DNA from: Muribaculaceae bacterium
GTDB taxonomy: Bacteria; Bacteroidota; Bacteroidia; Bacteroidales; Muribaculaceae
Length of the DNA: 39,741 nt
Reading direction: 5' to 3'
Assembly: GCA_029061225.1 (NCBI GenBank)
Contig: JAIDSM010000042.1
Span: 1 to 39,741, forward strand
Shown: positions 8,501 through 18,015 of the stretch, one piece after another
Layout: each line of letters begins with the position of its first letter
Position numbering within the stretch: position 1 is the stretch's first letter
The notes under the pieces: model-generated
What the model was told of the DNA's origin: nothing
The model's input: the letters and a program-made list of their open reading frames with translations, nothing else
Databases searched by the model: none
Translations under genes and position numbers: made by a program

Positions 8501-8764
8501 GTCTCCATCCTTGGCACGGTCGGAAAGGGTGATGGCAAGCTGCTTTTTCCCCTCTTGCGCCTTCACGGCTGTAAGTCCGGCCGGAAGCTTAACCTCGGCC
8601 TGAAAACCGTAGATATCCTGAGAGTTTTCGAGAGCGAAACTTAGTGTCCCGGTCTTTCCGGGCGTCAAGCTCACAGGATTGACATAGAAGCTATCGGCCA
8701 AAGCCGCTAAAGGCGCCACCACCGACAGCAGTAAAAGAATTGTTATAATATATTTCTGTCGCAT
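5591..8764 (-). CDS. Secreted protein: cohesin-like head plus ten BIG2 Ig-like domains
   Basis: 1057 residues. Signal peptide (1-23); a cohesin-like beta-sandwich at 24-163 (FYVNPVSLTPGKTGTLSF...IYGFQAEVKLPAGL); ten bacterial Ig-like (BIG2) domains at about 165-243, 244-323, 324-407, 408-497, 498-580, 581-663, 664-747, 748-838, 839-922 and 923-1005, each with the VTWTSSD...ATVD..G.VTA...G.a.ITA signature. It ends in a 38-residue C-terminal module (VKVYDLNGVYVSD...GTYIVRQG...KKVRIR) shared almost verbatim with the next protein upstream, resembling a Bacteroidetes secretion/anchoring tail. Domains 3-6 and 7-10 are two copies of a four-domain block. Predicted role: rigid surface stalk. It follows the 2283-residue protein by 80 bp. 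Confidence 0.88.
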   Translation of the reverse strand: MRQKYIITILLLLSVVAPLAALADSFYVNPVSLTPGKTGTLSFALENSQDIYGFQAEVKLPAGLTAVKAQEGKKQLAITLSDRAKDGDYVVNSNTLADGKLIMGAYSQNHKPFTGSKGNLVDLQVAVADDFAGGTVEVSNILLIDADDQDVELTPTSAAIGVAVSEITLSETACVLKVGGDVSLKATVTPANATDKNVKWTSSNTKIATVDVSGKVTAVAAGEAVITVAAGGKSATCKVTVKKAVESVTFKRHDVAIEKGKTLTLVATITPGDAIVTTATWTSSDPAVATVENGKITAVAVGTAVITATADGKSDSCTVTVKNSVATVTIDPTEASIEKGKTLQLKATVSPADAIDTTVTWSSSNSKVVTVDQNGMVTAVEGGSATITAASTANPAIKATCKVSVIVPVEGLEVQDPDLNPLESGVVIEINTGDSYDLTAVVKPANATDKKVTWTSSDEAVATVDANGLIDTHTAGEATITAAIAGFSFTAKVIVTDTEVVVTEITLDQTKAEMKTGATLQLKASVIPAEAADKRITWSSSNKDIATVSNGLVKALKAGMVTITATANKIKASCEITITDIEVTGVTLDKTEITSIMVGETVTLTAVVSPEEATDKTVTWTSSDENVAAVDEEGDVTAVAPGTVTITATSGNVSAECKVTVVARPVPVEDIELSKTEATVAKGETLTLVAIVHPDEATDKTVTWSSSDEKVATVDQNGKVTAVNSGAAVITAAAGGMEATCKVTVIVPVTSLVVLDEDDNQLKDGDVIEIHTGHEYNLTAVVGPEDATDKIVTWTTSDETVIKFLDDEGLIDGIKAGEATVTASIAGLSVTVTVKVTDPVIPVTGVKLNKTTAELITGETLQLTATLEPEDATSKDITWTSSDKTIATVSTKGLVTALKPGKVTITATSNKISSKCEITITDPVIEVETITLNKTEATITIGETLDLEATVTPDNATDATVTWTSSDEAIATVDEHGTVKGIAIGNVVITAKAGDKTAECKVTVTPTSAVELIGFDPEAPVKVYDLNGVYVSDTMEGLRQGTYIVRQGDLAKKVRIR

Positions 8765-8793
8765 TTTACAATACTGCTTAAAGGGTTTGTCAT

Positions 8794-8836
8794 CCCCGGG
8801 CCTCCACCCCTAAAGGGGGGAACAGGAAGCCCGGGG
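8794..8836 (-). terminator. Hairpin between the two giant genes
   Basis: CCCCGGGC (8794-8801) pairs with GCCCGGGG (8829-8836), enclosing a smaller CCCC-TAAA-GGGG stem. It lacks a clear T-run, so it may end, attenuate or process the transcript between the two tandem minus-strand genes. No separate promoter for the downstream gene was found in the 80-bp gap. Confidence 0.65.
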
Positions 8837-8844
8837 CTCGATTC

Positions 8845-11800
8845 TTATCTGATGCGCACCTTCTTGGCCTCATCGCCCTGACGCACGATGTAGGTGCCCT
8901 GCTGGAGACCTTCCATTGTGTCGGAAACGTAGATACCGTTCAGGTCGAACACCTTGACAGGAGCATTAGCGTCGAAACCGATGGCGGCTACAGCTGAAGG
9001 AGCGGCCATTCTCGCTGCAAGCACATACTCTACAGCCTTCGAGTCGGAAGCATAGATGTTTGAGATCACGATGTCTTCGGAATCCATGATGTCGGAATCC
9101 GTCACGACCTCAAAGATCGGAGCCTCGCTGTCGGCGAACGCAACGTTTCCAAGGTTGTAGATGGCCACGCGGATATGGTTGTCGGCAAACTTCCTTGTCT
9201 GGAAGGTATGGCTGCCGGCCACACGGCTGCCGGCCTTAACCTCAACGTTCATTCCTTCGGGGAGGATGATGTCGGCCTGGAGGGCCACATACTCCATTGT
9301 GTTGTCAAGAGCCACGGGGACCACGTTACCGCTTGATGTAGCGGATACATGTCCGATCACGAGCGCGTCAGCTGTATCATCGTTAGCTGCGCTCACACGG
9401 TTCTGCTCCGGTGCGGAAGCCGGCTGAGCAAGAGCCAGGTTGACAGTAGCGGAAGCATCGGCAAATGTGACTCTGCCGTCGCCATTGACGTTGGCGCTTC
9501 TTTCATAGAACTCCTTATGGTCTTCAGCAGTCCAGCCTTCAGGCACTTCAAAGTCCTGAACCACATAGTTGGAGATGTGGACAGCGTCGGTAACGGTGAT
9601 CTTACCATCCCAGTTGGCATCGCCAACCGTCGAATGACATTTAACAGTACACTTGGCAGTGAACTCACCGCAGGAAGCAGTGATGACAGCCTTTCCTACT
9701 TCAAGAGCAGTAACGACACCGTTCTCGTCGACGGAAGCGACCTTCGGGTTGCTTGAGCTCCAGGTCACATCAGAATCAGTAGCGTTTGCAGGAGCTACGG
9801 TAGCCTTAAGGGTCAGTGTCTCACCAACGGTCACAATCTCATCGGACTTGTCGAGAGAGATGCCGGTGACGGCAACGAACGGAGCCTTGTAGAGGTACAT
9901 ACCGGTAACCAAGATACCTTTCTCATATGCATTGCTCTTAATGCTGTGCAGGCGTGCGAAACCGAAGTCCTTCACGATCTTCTTCAGGTCTACTGTATAT
10001 TTCTTGCCTTCAACAATCAGATATTTGCTTGACCAAGCGTCAGCGGAGCCAGGGTTTATGTCGATAAGCTTCGACTCATCCTTGGTAGCACCTTGCTTGC
10101 CGTTAGCCTCAAGACGGTTCAGGAAGAACTCAGGAGCATAGTTGCCGTCAGTCGTGATGACAAGCTGAGTGTAATCGCTGAGATCAGCCCACTTCAGGTA
10201 GTCATTGTTGTTATTTCCATAAGGCAATTCTGAAGAAGTGAACAAACCGTTTGCACAGCCGGGATCCTCATCAGTCACCACAGGATTTTCAAACGACTCA
10301 TGGCTCTTGAACATATCCACAGTGAGCTTAGAGTAGTTCGGCGCGAGCACGAGATTCTCGATAGCCTTGGTGATGGCATCACCGGCTGATTTCAGAGATT
10401 CCTTGTCAGCCTTCTCGCTATCCAATTCAGCCTCAGCGGCAGCTATGGCAGCAGTCAGGGCTGCGAAGCTATCCTCAGTCTTGGCTGTTCCATCATAGAG
10501 TTTTGCATTTTCAATGATGGCAGTCAGGTCTTTCTTAGGTTGAGTCAGAGGATCAGCATCAGCAGTGACAATTATGTAGGCGATGTTCTTGACGATTGTT
10601 TTTGTCAATGAACCATCCTTCAGTTCAACAGATTCATCATTGGCTGTTACTGATTCAAGAACGAAGTCGTCAGCGGGAGCGATAGAAAGTTTTGCTCTGT
10701 CGGCAACCTTCAATACGCTATTCTTAGTCATATCCTTGGTTTCGCCATTGACTTTCACTACCACGTGAGAAGCATTGTCGATATCGAATGTGAGGTCATA
10801 TTCCCTCTTCACATTTGGATCCTTGTAATAGAGGTATAAGCCATTGACAAGACCATGGAACTTAAGGGCGTTTAGACGTGCAAAACCAAAGTCATCCACC
10901 ATCTTTGCAAGATCGACAATGTACGCATTACCCTCAGAAGTTAGGTATCTTTCTGTTGAGTAATGGTTATCACCTGCAGTCATATCCATTAATTTTCCTA
11001 AATACTCATGAGTATCGTTATCGTATTCCTGTCCTCCGCGTTCGAGACGGTTCATCAAGATACGTGGAGTACCTTCCTTAACTGTCACGACTAACTTATC
11101 ATATTGAGTAAGGTCTGCCCAATTGAGTTCGCTAATAGTCGATTCGCCAAGTGGCTGGTCAGTAGATACGAATAGCTTGAGATTTTCGCTTCCTAATTCT
11201 TTGCCTTCATCCGGATTATCAACTGAAGCATGTTGCTTGAACATATTTGCTGTGAAATAGGAGTATCCCTCCTTAAGTTCAAGGCCTTCGATCGCCTCAT
11301 TGATGGCAGCTTTTGCAGCCTCTAAAGATGCAACTGTAGCGTCTTCTTTTGTCAGAGCAGCATTGGCCTCAGAGATGGCTGTCTCGAGTTTATTCCAGCT
11401 TGCGTCAGTCTTAGCATAAGAATCGTAGAGGTTTGCCCTATCAATTTCCTTGGTAAGGTTTTTCTTTGCAAGTGCTTCTGCACTTGGTTTCGGGAGAACC
11501 TTTATTGATTCTACCTCACCGTCACCAACGATCTTAACAAATGCGAGGTGGACAAATGAAACGGGATTTCCGCCATCTTTCAATTCGTCAAATTCATAAG
11601 AGAATTTACCCTCGGCATCAGTCTTGAGTTGAATGTCAATGCCTGCACCCTGAACGTCTATACGGTTGAAGTAAAAACGTACCGTAGTTCCGGCTGTAGC
11701 CTTGCCCTCAACCCCACCATATTCTGACAGGTCTGCGTAGCAGTCACCATCACATGCCGGGTTGCCTAAAATTACAGTACCATTTTTTACTTCCTTACCA

Positions 11801-14800
11801 AGATTGTCTACTATCTCTTTGGTAGTTTCAATAATCTGGGCATCGGCACCGAAGCCATCCCACTGATGCCACCAGGCGCCAGTCAATGCATTTGGATCTG
11901 CAGGTTTCTCAGCTTCTGTGAGGATAGTGTAGTTGACTGGCTCGGAGACGGTAGTAGTATACGCTCCCTCGGTCAGTTCTACTTCTTCTTCACCTTCCTT
12001 CACTGATGACAGTACGAATCCTTCAGCGGCGGCTATCGATATCTTGGAACCTTTCTCCACCTCGACATCGTTGCTGCCATTGACGAGATTCTTAATCTCT
12101 TTCTCGTTGGCGGAGATCACTACGTGTGAAGCCTCGTCGATGTTGAAATTCAGTTTGATGATTTTCGGATCAACTGTTACAATCTTGTAAGCCACCTCCT
12201 TGAGGATAGTAGTTGTGTATTCTCCATCGGTAAGGGCAACGTCTTTTCCATCGGCTGTCAAAGATTTGATTTCGAACCCTTCAGCCGGAGCGATAGAAAG
12301 TTTGCCTCTAAAAGGCAAAGCCTTTGTGTTTTCGCCAGCCTCAAGATCTGTAATCTCTGTTTCGCTAACCTTGATTACAACATGGTCGGGATCATCAATG
12401 TCAAAAGTAAGATCAACAGTAGCATTCGGATCCTTGTATAGGTACATGCCAGTTACCATGTAAGCTTCACCCCAGCCCTGTTTCAGAATACTGTGTAGGC
12501 GAGCAAATCCGTAATCTTCAACGATCTTACGCAAGTTGATAGTATACGTATTGACATTGTCCTTATCAGACTTATATGTCTCAGTAGATTGATATAGATC
12601 AGTGGCCCAATTGTATTGAGCCCAATTGTTATCACCGTCACCAGTTGGGTAGATCTCGATTATTTTTGAGTCCTCTTGTGTAGGAGCCAACTGACCATTG
12701 GCTTCAAGACGATTCAATAAAATGCTTGGTTTGCTTGCTCCAATAGTAGTTATGATAAGTTGGTCATAGTCACTTAAATCCGCCCACTTCAGGTAATCGG
12801 TATTATCACTACCATACGGGTTTTTCGTTTCAGCAAAAATTTCATACTTACAGTCGGTATCCTCACCGTCGCCGGGTTCGGAAACTGAAGCATATTTCTT
12901 GAACATCTCCTCAGTCAAGTGACTGAAGTTTGGTGCAAGTTGCTTAAAACCATCGAGAATATCTGTGATAGTTTTGCCTGCTGCTGTTAGTTTCTCCGCG
13001 GTAGTTTCCTTGTTTGCAATTTCTGCTAAAGCAGCCTCAATAGCCGGCTGTAACTTCTCATAGTCCTCTTTGATCTTTGCAGTGCCATCATAAAGTTTGG
13101 CCTTTTCAATAATGGCGTTGAGAGCATCTATTTCTTCCTTAAATGGATTCTCATCCTCTGTGACAATCTTAAAGTTGATATTTTTGACGATAGTCTTAGT
13201 TAGGATACCGTCGTTTAGCTTAACGTAAACGTCATCGCCTGCTGTCACAGATGACAGCTTGAATCCTTCAGCCGGAGAGATGGAGAGCTTAGCCCTGTCT
13301 GTAACCGTCCTTTCGTTTGCTTCTGCCGTCAAGTCCTTGATTTCCTCATTATCGATTTTTATGATAACATGCTCGGGATTATCAATATCGAATGTTAGGT
13401 TGAATGACAAGTTCGGAGTCGGATCCTTATAGAGATACATACCGGTGACATATCCACCAAACTTAATTGCATGCAGACGTGCAAAACCATAATCATCAAT
13501 CATCTTAGCAAGATCAACGGTATAAACATTTGCATCTACCTGCAGGTATCGTTCAGCAGCCCAATCATTCCTATCTGCATGGATATCAACAAAATTAGAC
13601 TCCTCCATGGTAGCTTTATACGCACCCTCGTCAACTAAACGATTCATACAGAAACGAGGTGTTCCAGAAGTAGCCCTGATAACCAGTTTGTCGTAATTGG
13701 TCAAATCTGCCCAATTATCATACTTGACGTTGGGACAGTCGCCATAAGGGCTTCCGTTTTCTTTAAAGAGGTCATAGTCACAATTTGTCGTAGTACCCTT
13801 ATCAGGATTGTTTTCTGTATAGTGCTTGAACATCTCTTTAGTTAGATCGCAGTAACCTTCCTGAAGCGTAAGTCCAGCGATTGCTTCGGTAATATTTGCT
13901 TTCGCCCCATTGATAATGTCAGCATCAGTAGCTGTCAATGCTGCTTTACCTTCTTCAATTGCGTTTTGCAAAGCTATCCAGCTATCTTCGGTTTTGAGGA
14001 AGTCATCGCATTGTTCAGCCCTCTTTATTTCATTTTCAAGATCCTCAAGAGGCCCTTCCAATTCATTAGTGGACGTATAGAGATACATGCCAGTGACTAA
14101 AACATTTCCTGCGTAATCCTTTATTGAGTGAAGACGCGCATAACCACAGTCAGCCACCATCTTCCTCAGATCAATGGTAAAGACATTTCCATCAGAAGTC
14201 AAATAAGTTGCAGTGGATGTCTTATTGTTTCCAGGAGCGATGTCGAGCATTCCTCCATCAGCTTCTTGTCCGTTTGGGCTGGTTCTATTCATACAGAATC
14301 GTGGTTTGCCATTGATTCCGTCAGTTGTCACTATCAACTTATCATAAGCCGCAAGGTCTGCCCATTTCATCCAGGATACACCTCCGTCTCCATACGGCAT
14401 ACCGGTAGCTTTAAAGAGCTCATATGCACAACCGGTACCTGTACCTTCACCAGGAGTATCAAAGGATTTATATTCCTTGAACATTTCTGCAGCCAGATAT
14501 TCATATCCGTCTTGCAGTTTTAATCCTTTAATAGCCATGGAAATATTTGAGATAGCAGTTTTCAAAGACTGTAGAGTAGCTTCTTCATTTACAAGTTCTG
14601 ACTCACCTGCTGTGATAGCCTCTTGTAGTGCATCCCAGCTGGTTTCCGTTTTTGCAAATGAATCGTATTGTTTAGCCTTGATTATCTCATCATTCAAACT
14701 TCCCATTGCAGCTGCCCATGGGTCTATTACCTTTATTGATTTAATTACAGCTTTATCTAATCCCGATGGCCACTTACCACCACGCCATTGTTCATGGATT

Positions 14801-15696
14801 TTTACGAAATTAAGATGCACAAAATCAACATTCAAAGTGGAGAAATCCAGTGTAAACTTGCCATTGGCATCAGTATCAACCGTGGTATCAGGATGACCTC
14901 CACCCTGTAACGCATCACGGTTAAAGAAAAACCGAAGAGTTATTCCAGGCGTAGCGACACCTTCTATTCCTCCATATTTTGAAAGATCTGCATACACATC
15001 TCCGTCACAAGATGCATGTCCAAGCACCAGACCTCCTTCACCAAGTTCGTTACCTATATTGTCAACGCTGCCTTTTTCCTGTGTCTCAAGTATTTGGGCA
15101 TCAGCACCAAATCCGGACCATTGATGGAACCAACTGGCATTCAGAGATAATGGATCTGGTTTAGGAATCAAGTTAATTGACTCAACTTTGCACGGAGTAT
15201 CTACGGCAGGCAAATTGACCTCAACTGTATTGAGATGTACAAATTTCACTGGAGTATCGCCATTTTTAAGATCATCAAAACTGAATTCAAAGTTACCGTT
15301 ATCGTCCGCAACTATTGTAGCTTCGATACCTGGATTATTTTGTCCGATGTTGCCTAAATTGGCATTAAACACCATCTTCAATTTGGTTCCTGGGGTGGCG
15401 ACTCCATTTATGCTGGCATATTCAGAGAGATTGGCATAGAATTTACCTTCGTTAGCATGTAAGAATTTAAATAAATAACCGTTTTCTTTAAATTCCTCGC
15501 CAACTTTATGAATCCAACCGCCAGAGTTGTTCCACCAGTCTTTATCGTCACTGGCATATTCAGCATTAGCGGTAGCTGAATCCCATATATGCCACATGTC
15601 GAATGTCAGTGGGACTGTTGCGGTTTCCGCCGATGCATTTATTCCACCAAGCAGCACCGTGAGGAACAGCAAGAGTGGAGTAAAAAGTTTTTTCAT
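8845..15696 (-). CDS. Giant modular secreted protein with repeated A/F/B/C modules, BIG2, dockerin-like and cohesin-like domains
   Basis: 2283 residues; signal peptide 1-23. Four module types repeat. A: beta-rich, YADLSxYGGxEGxATxG...FVHLxFVKI (27-177, 186-325, 1270-1400). F: helical FIVAR-like, ~63 residues (332, 550, 854, 1411, 1720). B: xxMFKxy...P.G...L.WADLxxYDxLxxT...MNR...GxARLHxIK...VTGMYLY (398, 615, 922, 1477, 1786), always directly after F. C: LTFDID..HVvIKV...LSIaPAeGF (762, 1093, 1178, 1631). Order: A A F B F B C F B C C A F B C F B, then BIG2 (1941-2020), dockerin-like (GDANWDGKITVTDAV and NVNGDGRVTFADA, 2025-2090), cohesin-like (2110-2230) and the C-terminal tail shared with its neighbour. 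A and B look like carbohydrate-binding jelly rolls, but this is inference. No catalytic domain is recognised. Confidence 0.85.
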   Translation of the reverse strand: MKKLFTPLLLFLTVLLGGINASAETATVPLTFDMWHIWDSATANAEYASDDKDWWNNSGGWIHKVGEEFKENGYLFKFLHANEGKFYANLSEYASINGVATPGTKLKMVFNANLGNIGQNNPGIEATIVADDNGNFEFSFDDLKNGDTPVKFVHLNTVEVNLPAVDTPCKVESINLIPKPDPLSLNASWFHQWSGFGADAQILETQEKGSVDNIGNELGEGGLVLGHASCDGDVYADLSKYGGIEGVATPGITLRFFFNRDALQGGGHPDTTVDTDANGKFTLDFSTLNVDFVHLNFVKIHEQWRGGKWPSGLDKAVIKSIKVIDPWAAAMGSLNDEIIKAKQYDSFAKTETSWDALQEAITAGESELVNEEATLQSLKTAISNISMAIKGLKLQDGYEYLAAEMFKEYKSFDTPGEGTGTGCAYELFKATGMPYGDGGVSWMKWADLAAYDKLIVTTDGINGKPRFCMNRTSPNGQEADGGMLDIAPGNNKTSTATYLTSDGNVFTIDLRKMVADCGYARLHSIKDYAGNVLVTGMYLYTSTNELEGPLEDLENEIKRAEQCDDFLKTEDSWIALQNAIEEGKAALTATDADIINGAKANITEAIAGLTLQEGYCDLTKEMFKHYTENNPDKGTTTNCDYDLFKENGSPYGDCPNVKYDNWADLTNYDKLVIRATSGTPRFCMNRLVDEGAYKATMEESNFVDIHADRNDWAAERYLQVDANVYTVDLAKMIDDYGFARLHAIKFGGYVTGMYLYKDPTPNLSFNLTFDIDNPEHVIIKIDNEEIKDLTAEANERTVTDRAKLSISPAEGFKLSSVTAGDDVYVKLNDGILTKTIVKNINFKIVTEDENPFKEEIDALNAIIEKAKLYDGTAKIKEDYEKLQPAIEAALAEIANKETTAEKLTAAGKTITDILDGFKQLAPNFSHLTEEMFKKYASVSEPGDGEDTDCKYEIFAETKNPYGSDNTDYLKWADLSDYDQLIITTIGASKPSILLNRLEANGQLAPTQEDSKIIEIYPTGDGDNNWAQYNWATDLYQSTETYKSDKDNVNTYTINLRKIVEDYGFARLHSILKQGWGEAYMVTGMYLYKDPNATVDLTFDIDDPDHVVIKVSETEITDLEAGENTKALPFRGKLSIAPAEGFEIKSLTADGKDVALTDGEYTTTILKEVAYKIVTVDPKIIKLNFNIDEASHVVISANEKEIKNLVNGSNDVEVEKGSKISIAAAEGFVLSSVKEGEEEVELTEGAYTTTVSEPVNYTILTEAEKPADPNALTGAWWHQWDGFGADAQIIETTKEIVDNLGKEVKNGTVILGNPACDGDCYADLSEYGGVEGKATAGTTVRFYFNRIDVQGAGIDIQLKTDAEGKFSYEFDELKDGGNPVSFVHLAFVKIVGDGEVESIKVLPKPSAEALAKKNLTKEIDRANLYDSYAKTDASWNKLETAISEANAALTKEDATVASLEAAKAAINEAIEGLELKEGYSYFTANMFKQHASVDNPDEGKELGSENLKLFVSTDQPLGESTISELNWADLTQYDKLVVTVKEGTPRILMNRLERGGQEYDNDTHEYLGKLMDMTAGDNHYSTERYLTSEGNAYIVDLAKMVDDFGFARLNALKFHGLVNGLYLYYKDPNVKREYDLTFDIDNASHVVVKVNGETKDMTKNSVLKVADRAKLSIAPADDFVLESVTANDESVELKDGSLTKTIVKNIAYIIVTADADPLTQPKKDLTAIIENAKLYDGTAKTEDSFAALTAAIAAAEAELDSEKADKESLKSAGDAITKAIENLVLAPNYSKLTVDMFKSHESFENPVVTDEDPGCANGLFTSSELPYGNNNNDYLKWADLSDYTQLVITTDGNYAPEFFLNRLEANGKQGATKDESKLIDINPGSADAWSSKYLIVEGKKYTVDLKKIVKDFGFARLHSIKSNAYEKGILVTGMYLYKAPFVAVTGISLDKSDEIVTVGETLTLKATVAPANATDSDVTWSSSNPKVASVDENGVVTALEVGKAVITASCGEFTAKCTVKCHSTVGDANWDGKITVTDAVHISNYVVQDFEVPEGWTAEDHKEFYERSANVNGDGRVTFADASATVNLALAQPASAPEQNRVSAANDDTADALVIGHVSATSSGNVVPVALDNTMEYVALQADIILPEGMNVEVKAGSRVAGSHTFQTRKFADNHIRVAIYNLGNVAFADSEAPIFEVVTDSDIMDSEDIVISNIYASDSKAVEYVLAARMAAPSAVAAIGFDANAPVKVFDLNGIYVSDTMEGLQQGTYIVRQGDEAKKVRIR

Positions 15697-15982
15697 ATAA
15701 AAGATTTAATTGTTGTTTGATTCAGAGCCTTCCGGTCCGATAGCTCTGCTTTGGGTATTAGTTAGAGTTAGTTTAGTGGCCTGACCGCGGACCTCTTGAG
15801 TTACCCCCAGTCTTAGTGGTAGGTCGGTCGTGGCTTCATGGTTAGATTTTTCCGGTTGTTTTTTCCTGTGTTCTTTTGCTAATTTTTTGTTTATATTCTT
15901 AGTTTTCTATTCGCTGTTTTTTTCATGGTTCGGGGCGACAGGAACGTGTCTGTCGCGCGCGGGATATACATCTGCAAAATTA
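15697..15982 (-). promoter_or_regulatory. Promoter and long leader of the giant protein gene
   Basis: The minus-strand -7 box TAATTTTG lies at 15982-15975, giving a leader of about 270 nt. The leader starts with a 7-bp stem (15935-15941 with 15950-15956) and contains a second imperfect stem (15783-15794 with 15821-15829). No -33 match is convincing. The rest of 15983-16267 holds nothing recognisable. Confidence 0.5.
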
Positions 15983-16267
15983 GCTTTAATACTGTTATGA
16001 AGTTTTAAAACCGAGGTCTAATGCTTTACGATTCGTAACATTCATGCGAAATTCCGCTCATTTTCTTATATATTTGTAACATTTGGGGCAGGAATCGGAC
16101 CGGAATCGGGGTATTCCGGCAGTAGCACGAGGAACAAACCGCTCGGTCTATCCTTACAGCCACATGATGGAGCGAATGGGTAGAGGTGCTATCGCTCCGC
16201 TCGCGGACCCATAGGGCAATAATGAAGACTGATAGCTGATGGCTTACAACTGACAGCTCAAAACATA

Positions 16268-16299
16268 TTTGCATATCCCAACAATTTTGCGTATATTTG
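16268..16299 (+). promoter_or_regulatory. Promoter of the AAA-ATPase/nuclease gene
   Basis: TTTG (16268-16271), 20-bp spacer, TATATTTG (16292-16299): an essentially perfect match to the Bacteroidetes consensus. It puts the transcript start near 16305, about 11 nt before the ATG. Confidence 0.85.
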
Positions 16300-16315
16300 C
16301 AGAAAATTGAGGATT

Positions 16316-17881
16316 ATGGACCAACTGAGATACCCCGTGGGAATGCAGACCTTCTCTGATATAATAGAGAACGGTTATGTGTATGTTGACAAGACAGGAT
16401 ATATAAAACCCCTGTTGGGTCAAGGCAAATTCATCTTCATGAGCCGCCCGAGACGGTTCGGAAAGAGCCTGCTGCTGTCGACTCTCGAGGCTTACTTCGA
16501 GGGACGACGCGACCTCTTCAAGGGACTCGCCGCAGACTCCGACGACCTCGACTGGACACCTTCGCCTGTGCTGCACTTCGATCTGAATACAGGAAAATAT
16601 TCAGACCCGATGGGGCTTGAAAACCGGCTTATACGTCATTTGGAGAACCATGAACGAAAATATGACATTACCCCACGGAATGATGACGATGTGGCATTGC
16701 GTTTTGAAAACCTTATTGCCGCAGCCCACGAAAAGACAGGACGGAAAGTAGTGATTCTCATAGACGAGTATGACAAGCCTTTGCTTGACATTGAGGAGAA
16801 CAAGGAGCTCTATGAGAAGAACCAACGCATACTCAAGAGCTTCTTCGGCAACCTCAAGAGCATGGACCGGTATATCCGCTTCGTCTTCATAACCGGCGTG
16901 GCACGCTTCAGCAGAGTAAGCATCTTCAGCGACCTCAACAATCTTGATGATATATCGCTCGAAGATGACTACGCCGATATATGCGGATGGAGCGAGAAGG
17001 AATTGACAGACTATTTCACACCCGGAATCCGGAAGCTCGCCGAAAAACGGAAGGAGGACTTCGACACGACCCTTAAGGAACTGCGCGATTATTATGACGG
17101 ATATCTCTTCACCGAGGAGGGCTCACGCCTGTATAATCCATACAGCATACTGAAGGCACTCAAAAAGATGAGGATAGATCCATATTGGTTTGACAGTGGA
17201 ACGCCTACCTTTCTGGCGCGACGGATAAAGAACATGAGGATTTTCCCGCCTGACATCAACTGCCAGACATGCTCAAGGAAGGAACTCATCGCAGTCGGAC
17301 TCAACGACCGCAACCCCATCCCCCTGATGTTCCAGACCGGTTACCTCACGATCGGCGATTATATTCCCGAGACTAACCGCTACCGCCTGAGGTTCCCGAA
17401 TCAGGAGGTGGAGTCTGGATTCTACGAGGAACTGCTTCAGGTCTTTATCCCGGACACTTACGATCCGTTCAGTCCGTTCAGCTTCGCACTGTTTCAGGAA
17501 GACCTGATGGAAGGTCGACCGGAGGACTTTATGAAGAGGCTCGCAACACTTCTGAAGAACATTCCTTACGATGATCATCATGAATCGACCTACAGGGCCG
17601 TCACATTCCTGATCGCTGTGCTCTCCGGCACTCCGGCTCTCGCCGAGCATCACGGATATAAGGGCCGCTCCGACTTGGAGGTTTTTGCAGGGCGTAACAT
17701 ATACGTCTTCGAGTTCAAGTATGACAGGAGCGTCAGCGAGGCCATGGAGCAGATCCGCTCGCGCGACTATGCCGGACGCTATGCCCTTGATTCGCGAACC
17801 GTCTATCTGATCGGCGCCAACTTCAACGACCAGAAGGAGCATCGCGGACTCGAATACAATATCGAAAGGATTAAGGGTTAA
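16316..17881 (+). CDS. AAA-ATPase-like / PD-(D/E)XK nuclease fusion
   Basis: 521 residues. N-terminal AAA-ATPase-like domain: the VYVDKTGYI start typical of the family, Walker A in SRPRRFGKSLLLS (about 43-55) and Walker B LIDEYDKP (about 148-155). C-terminal PD-(D/E)XK-type domain: GRSDLEV (Asp452) and VFEFKYD (Glu466, Lys468), then a conserved Tyr-rich end. These proteins are numerous in gut Bacteroidetes and of uncertain function; mobile-element, toxin or defence roles have been proposed. An in-frame TTG at 16307 is rejected because it coincides with the predicted transcript start. The last codons and the stop are supplied by a TTAAGGG repeat array. Confidence 0.88.
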   Translation: MDQLRYPVGMQTFSDIIENGYVYVDKTGYIKPLLGQGKFIFMSRPRRFGKSLLLSTLEAYFEGRRDLFKGLAADSDDLDWTPSPVLHFDLNTGKYSDPMGLENRLIRHLENHERKYDITPRNDDDVALRFENLIAAAHEKTGRKVVILIDEYDKPLLDIEENKELYEKNQRILKSFFGNLKSMDRYIRFVFITGVARFSRVSIFSDLNNLDDISLEDDYADICGWSEKELTDYFTPGIRKLAEKRKEDFDTTLKELRDYYDGYLFTEEGSRLYNPYSILKALKKMRIDPYWFDSGTPTFLARRIKNMRIFPPDINCQTCSRKELIAVGLNDRNPIPLMFQTGYLTIGDYIPETNRYRLRFPNQEVESGFYEELLQVFIPDTYDPFSPFSFALFQEDLMEGRPEDFMKRLATLLKNIPYDDHHESTYRAVTFLIAVLSGTPALAEHHGYKGRSDLEVFAGRNIYVFEFKYDRSVSEAMEQIRSRDYAGRYALDSRTVYLIGANFNDQKEHRGLEYNIERIKG

Positions 17882-17919
17882 GGGTTAAGGGTTAAGAGTT
17901 AAGGGTTAAGGGTTAAGAG
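17871..17919. repeat. Seven-unit TTAAGGG array overlapping a gene end
   Basis: Seven exact 7-bp units (TTAAGGG x3, TTAAGAG, TTAAGGG x2, TTAAGAG). The first eleven bases encode the last residues and stop codon of the ATPase/nuclease gene. Confidence 0.9.
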
Positions 17920-18015
17920 ACAAGACCATAAATTATTCTGCGCCAATCTGCAAGTTCGCATCAGCAGACACGGTAAGATAAGTTATACGCTAAAAAATTG
18001 GAGGGCTCGCGAGAT

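Noticed and set aside
17871..17919. TTAAGGG array as a telomere
   Set aside because: It is internal, short, present at several intergenic sites and overlaps a bacterial gene end.
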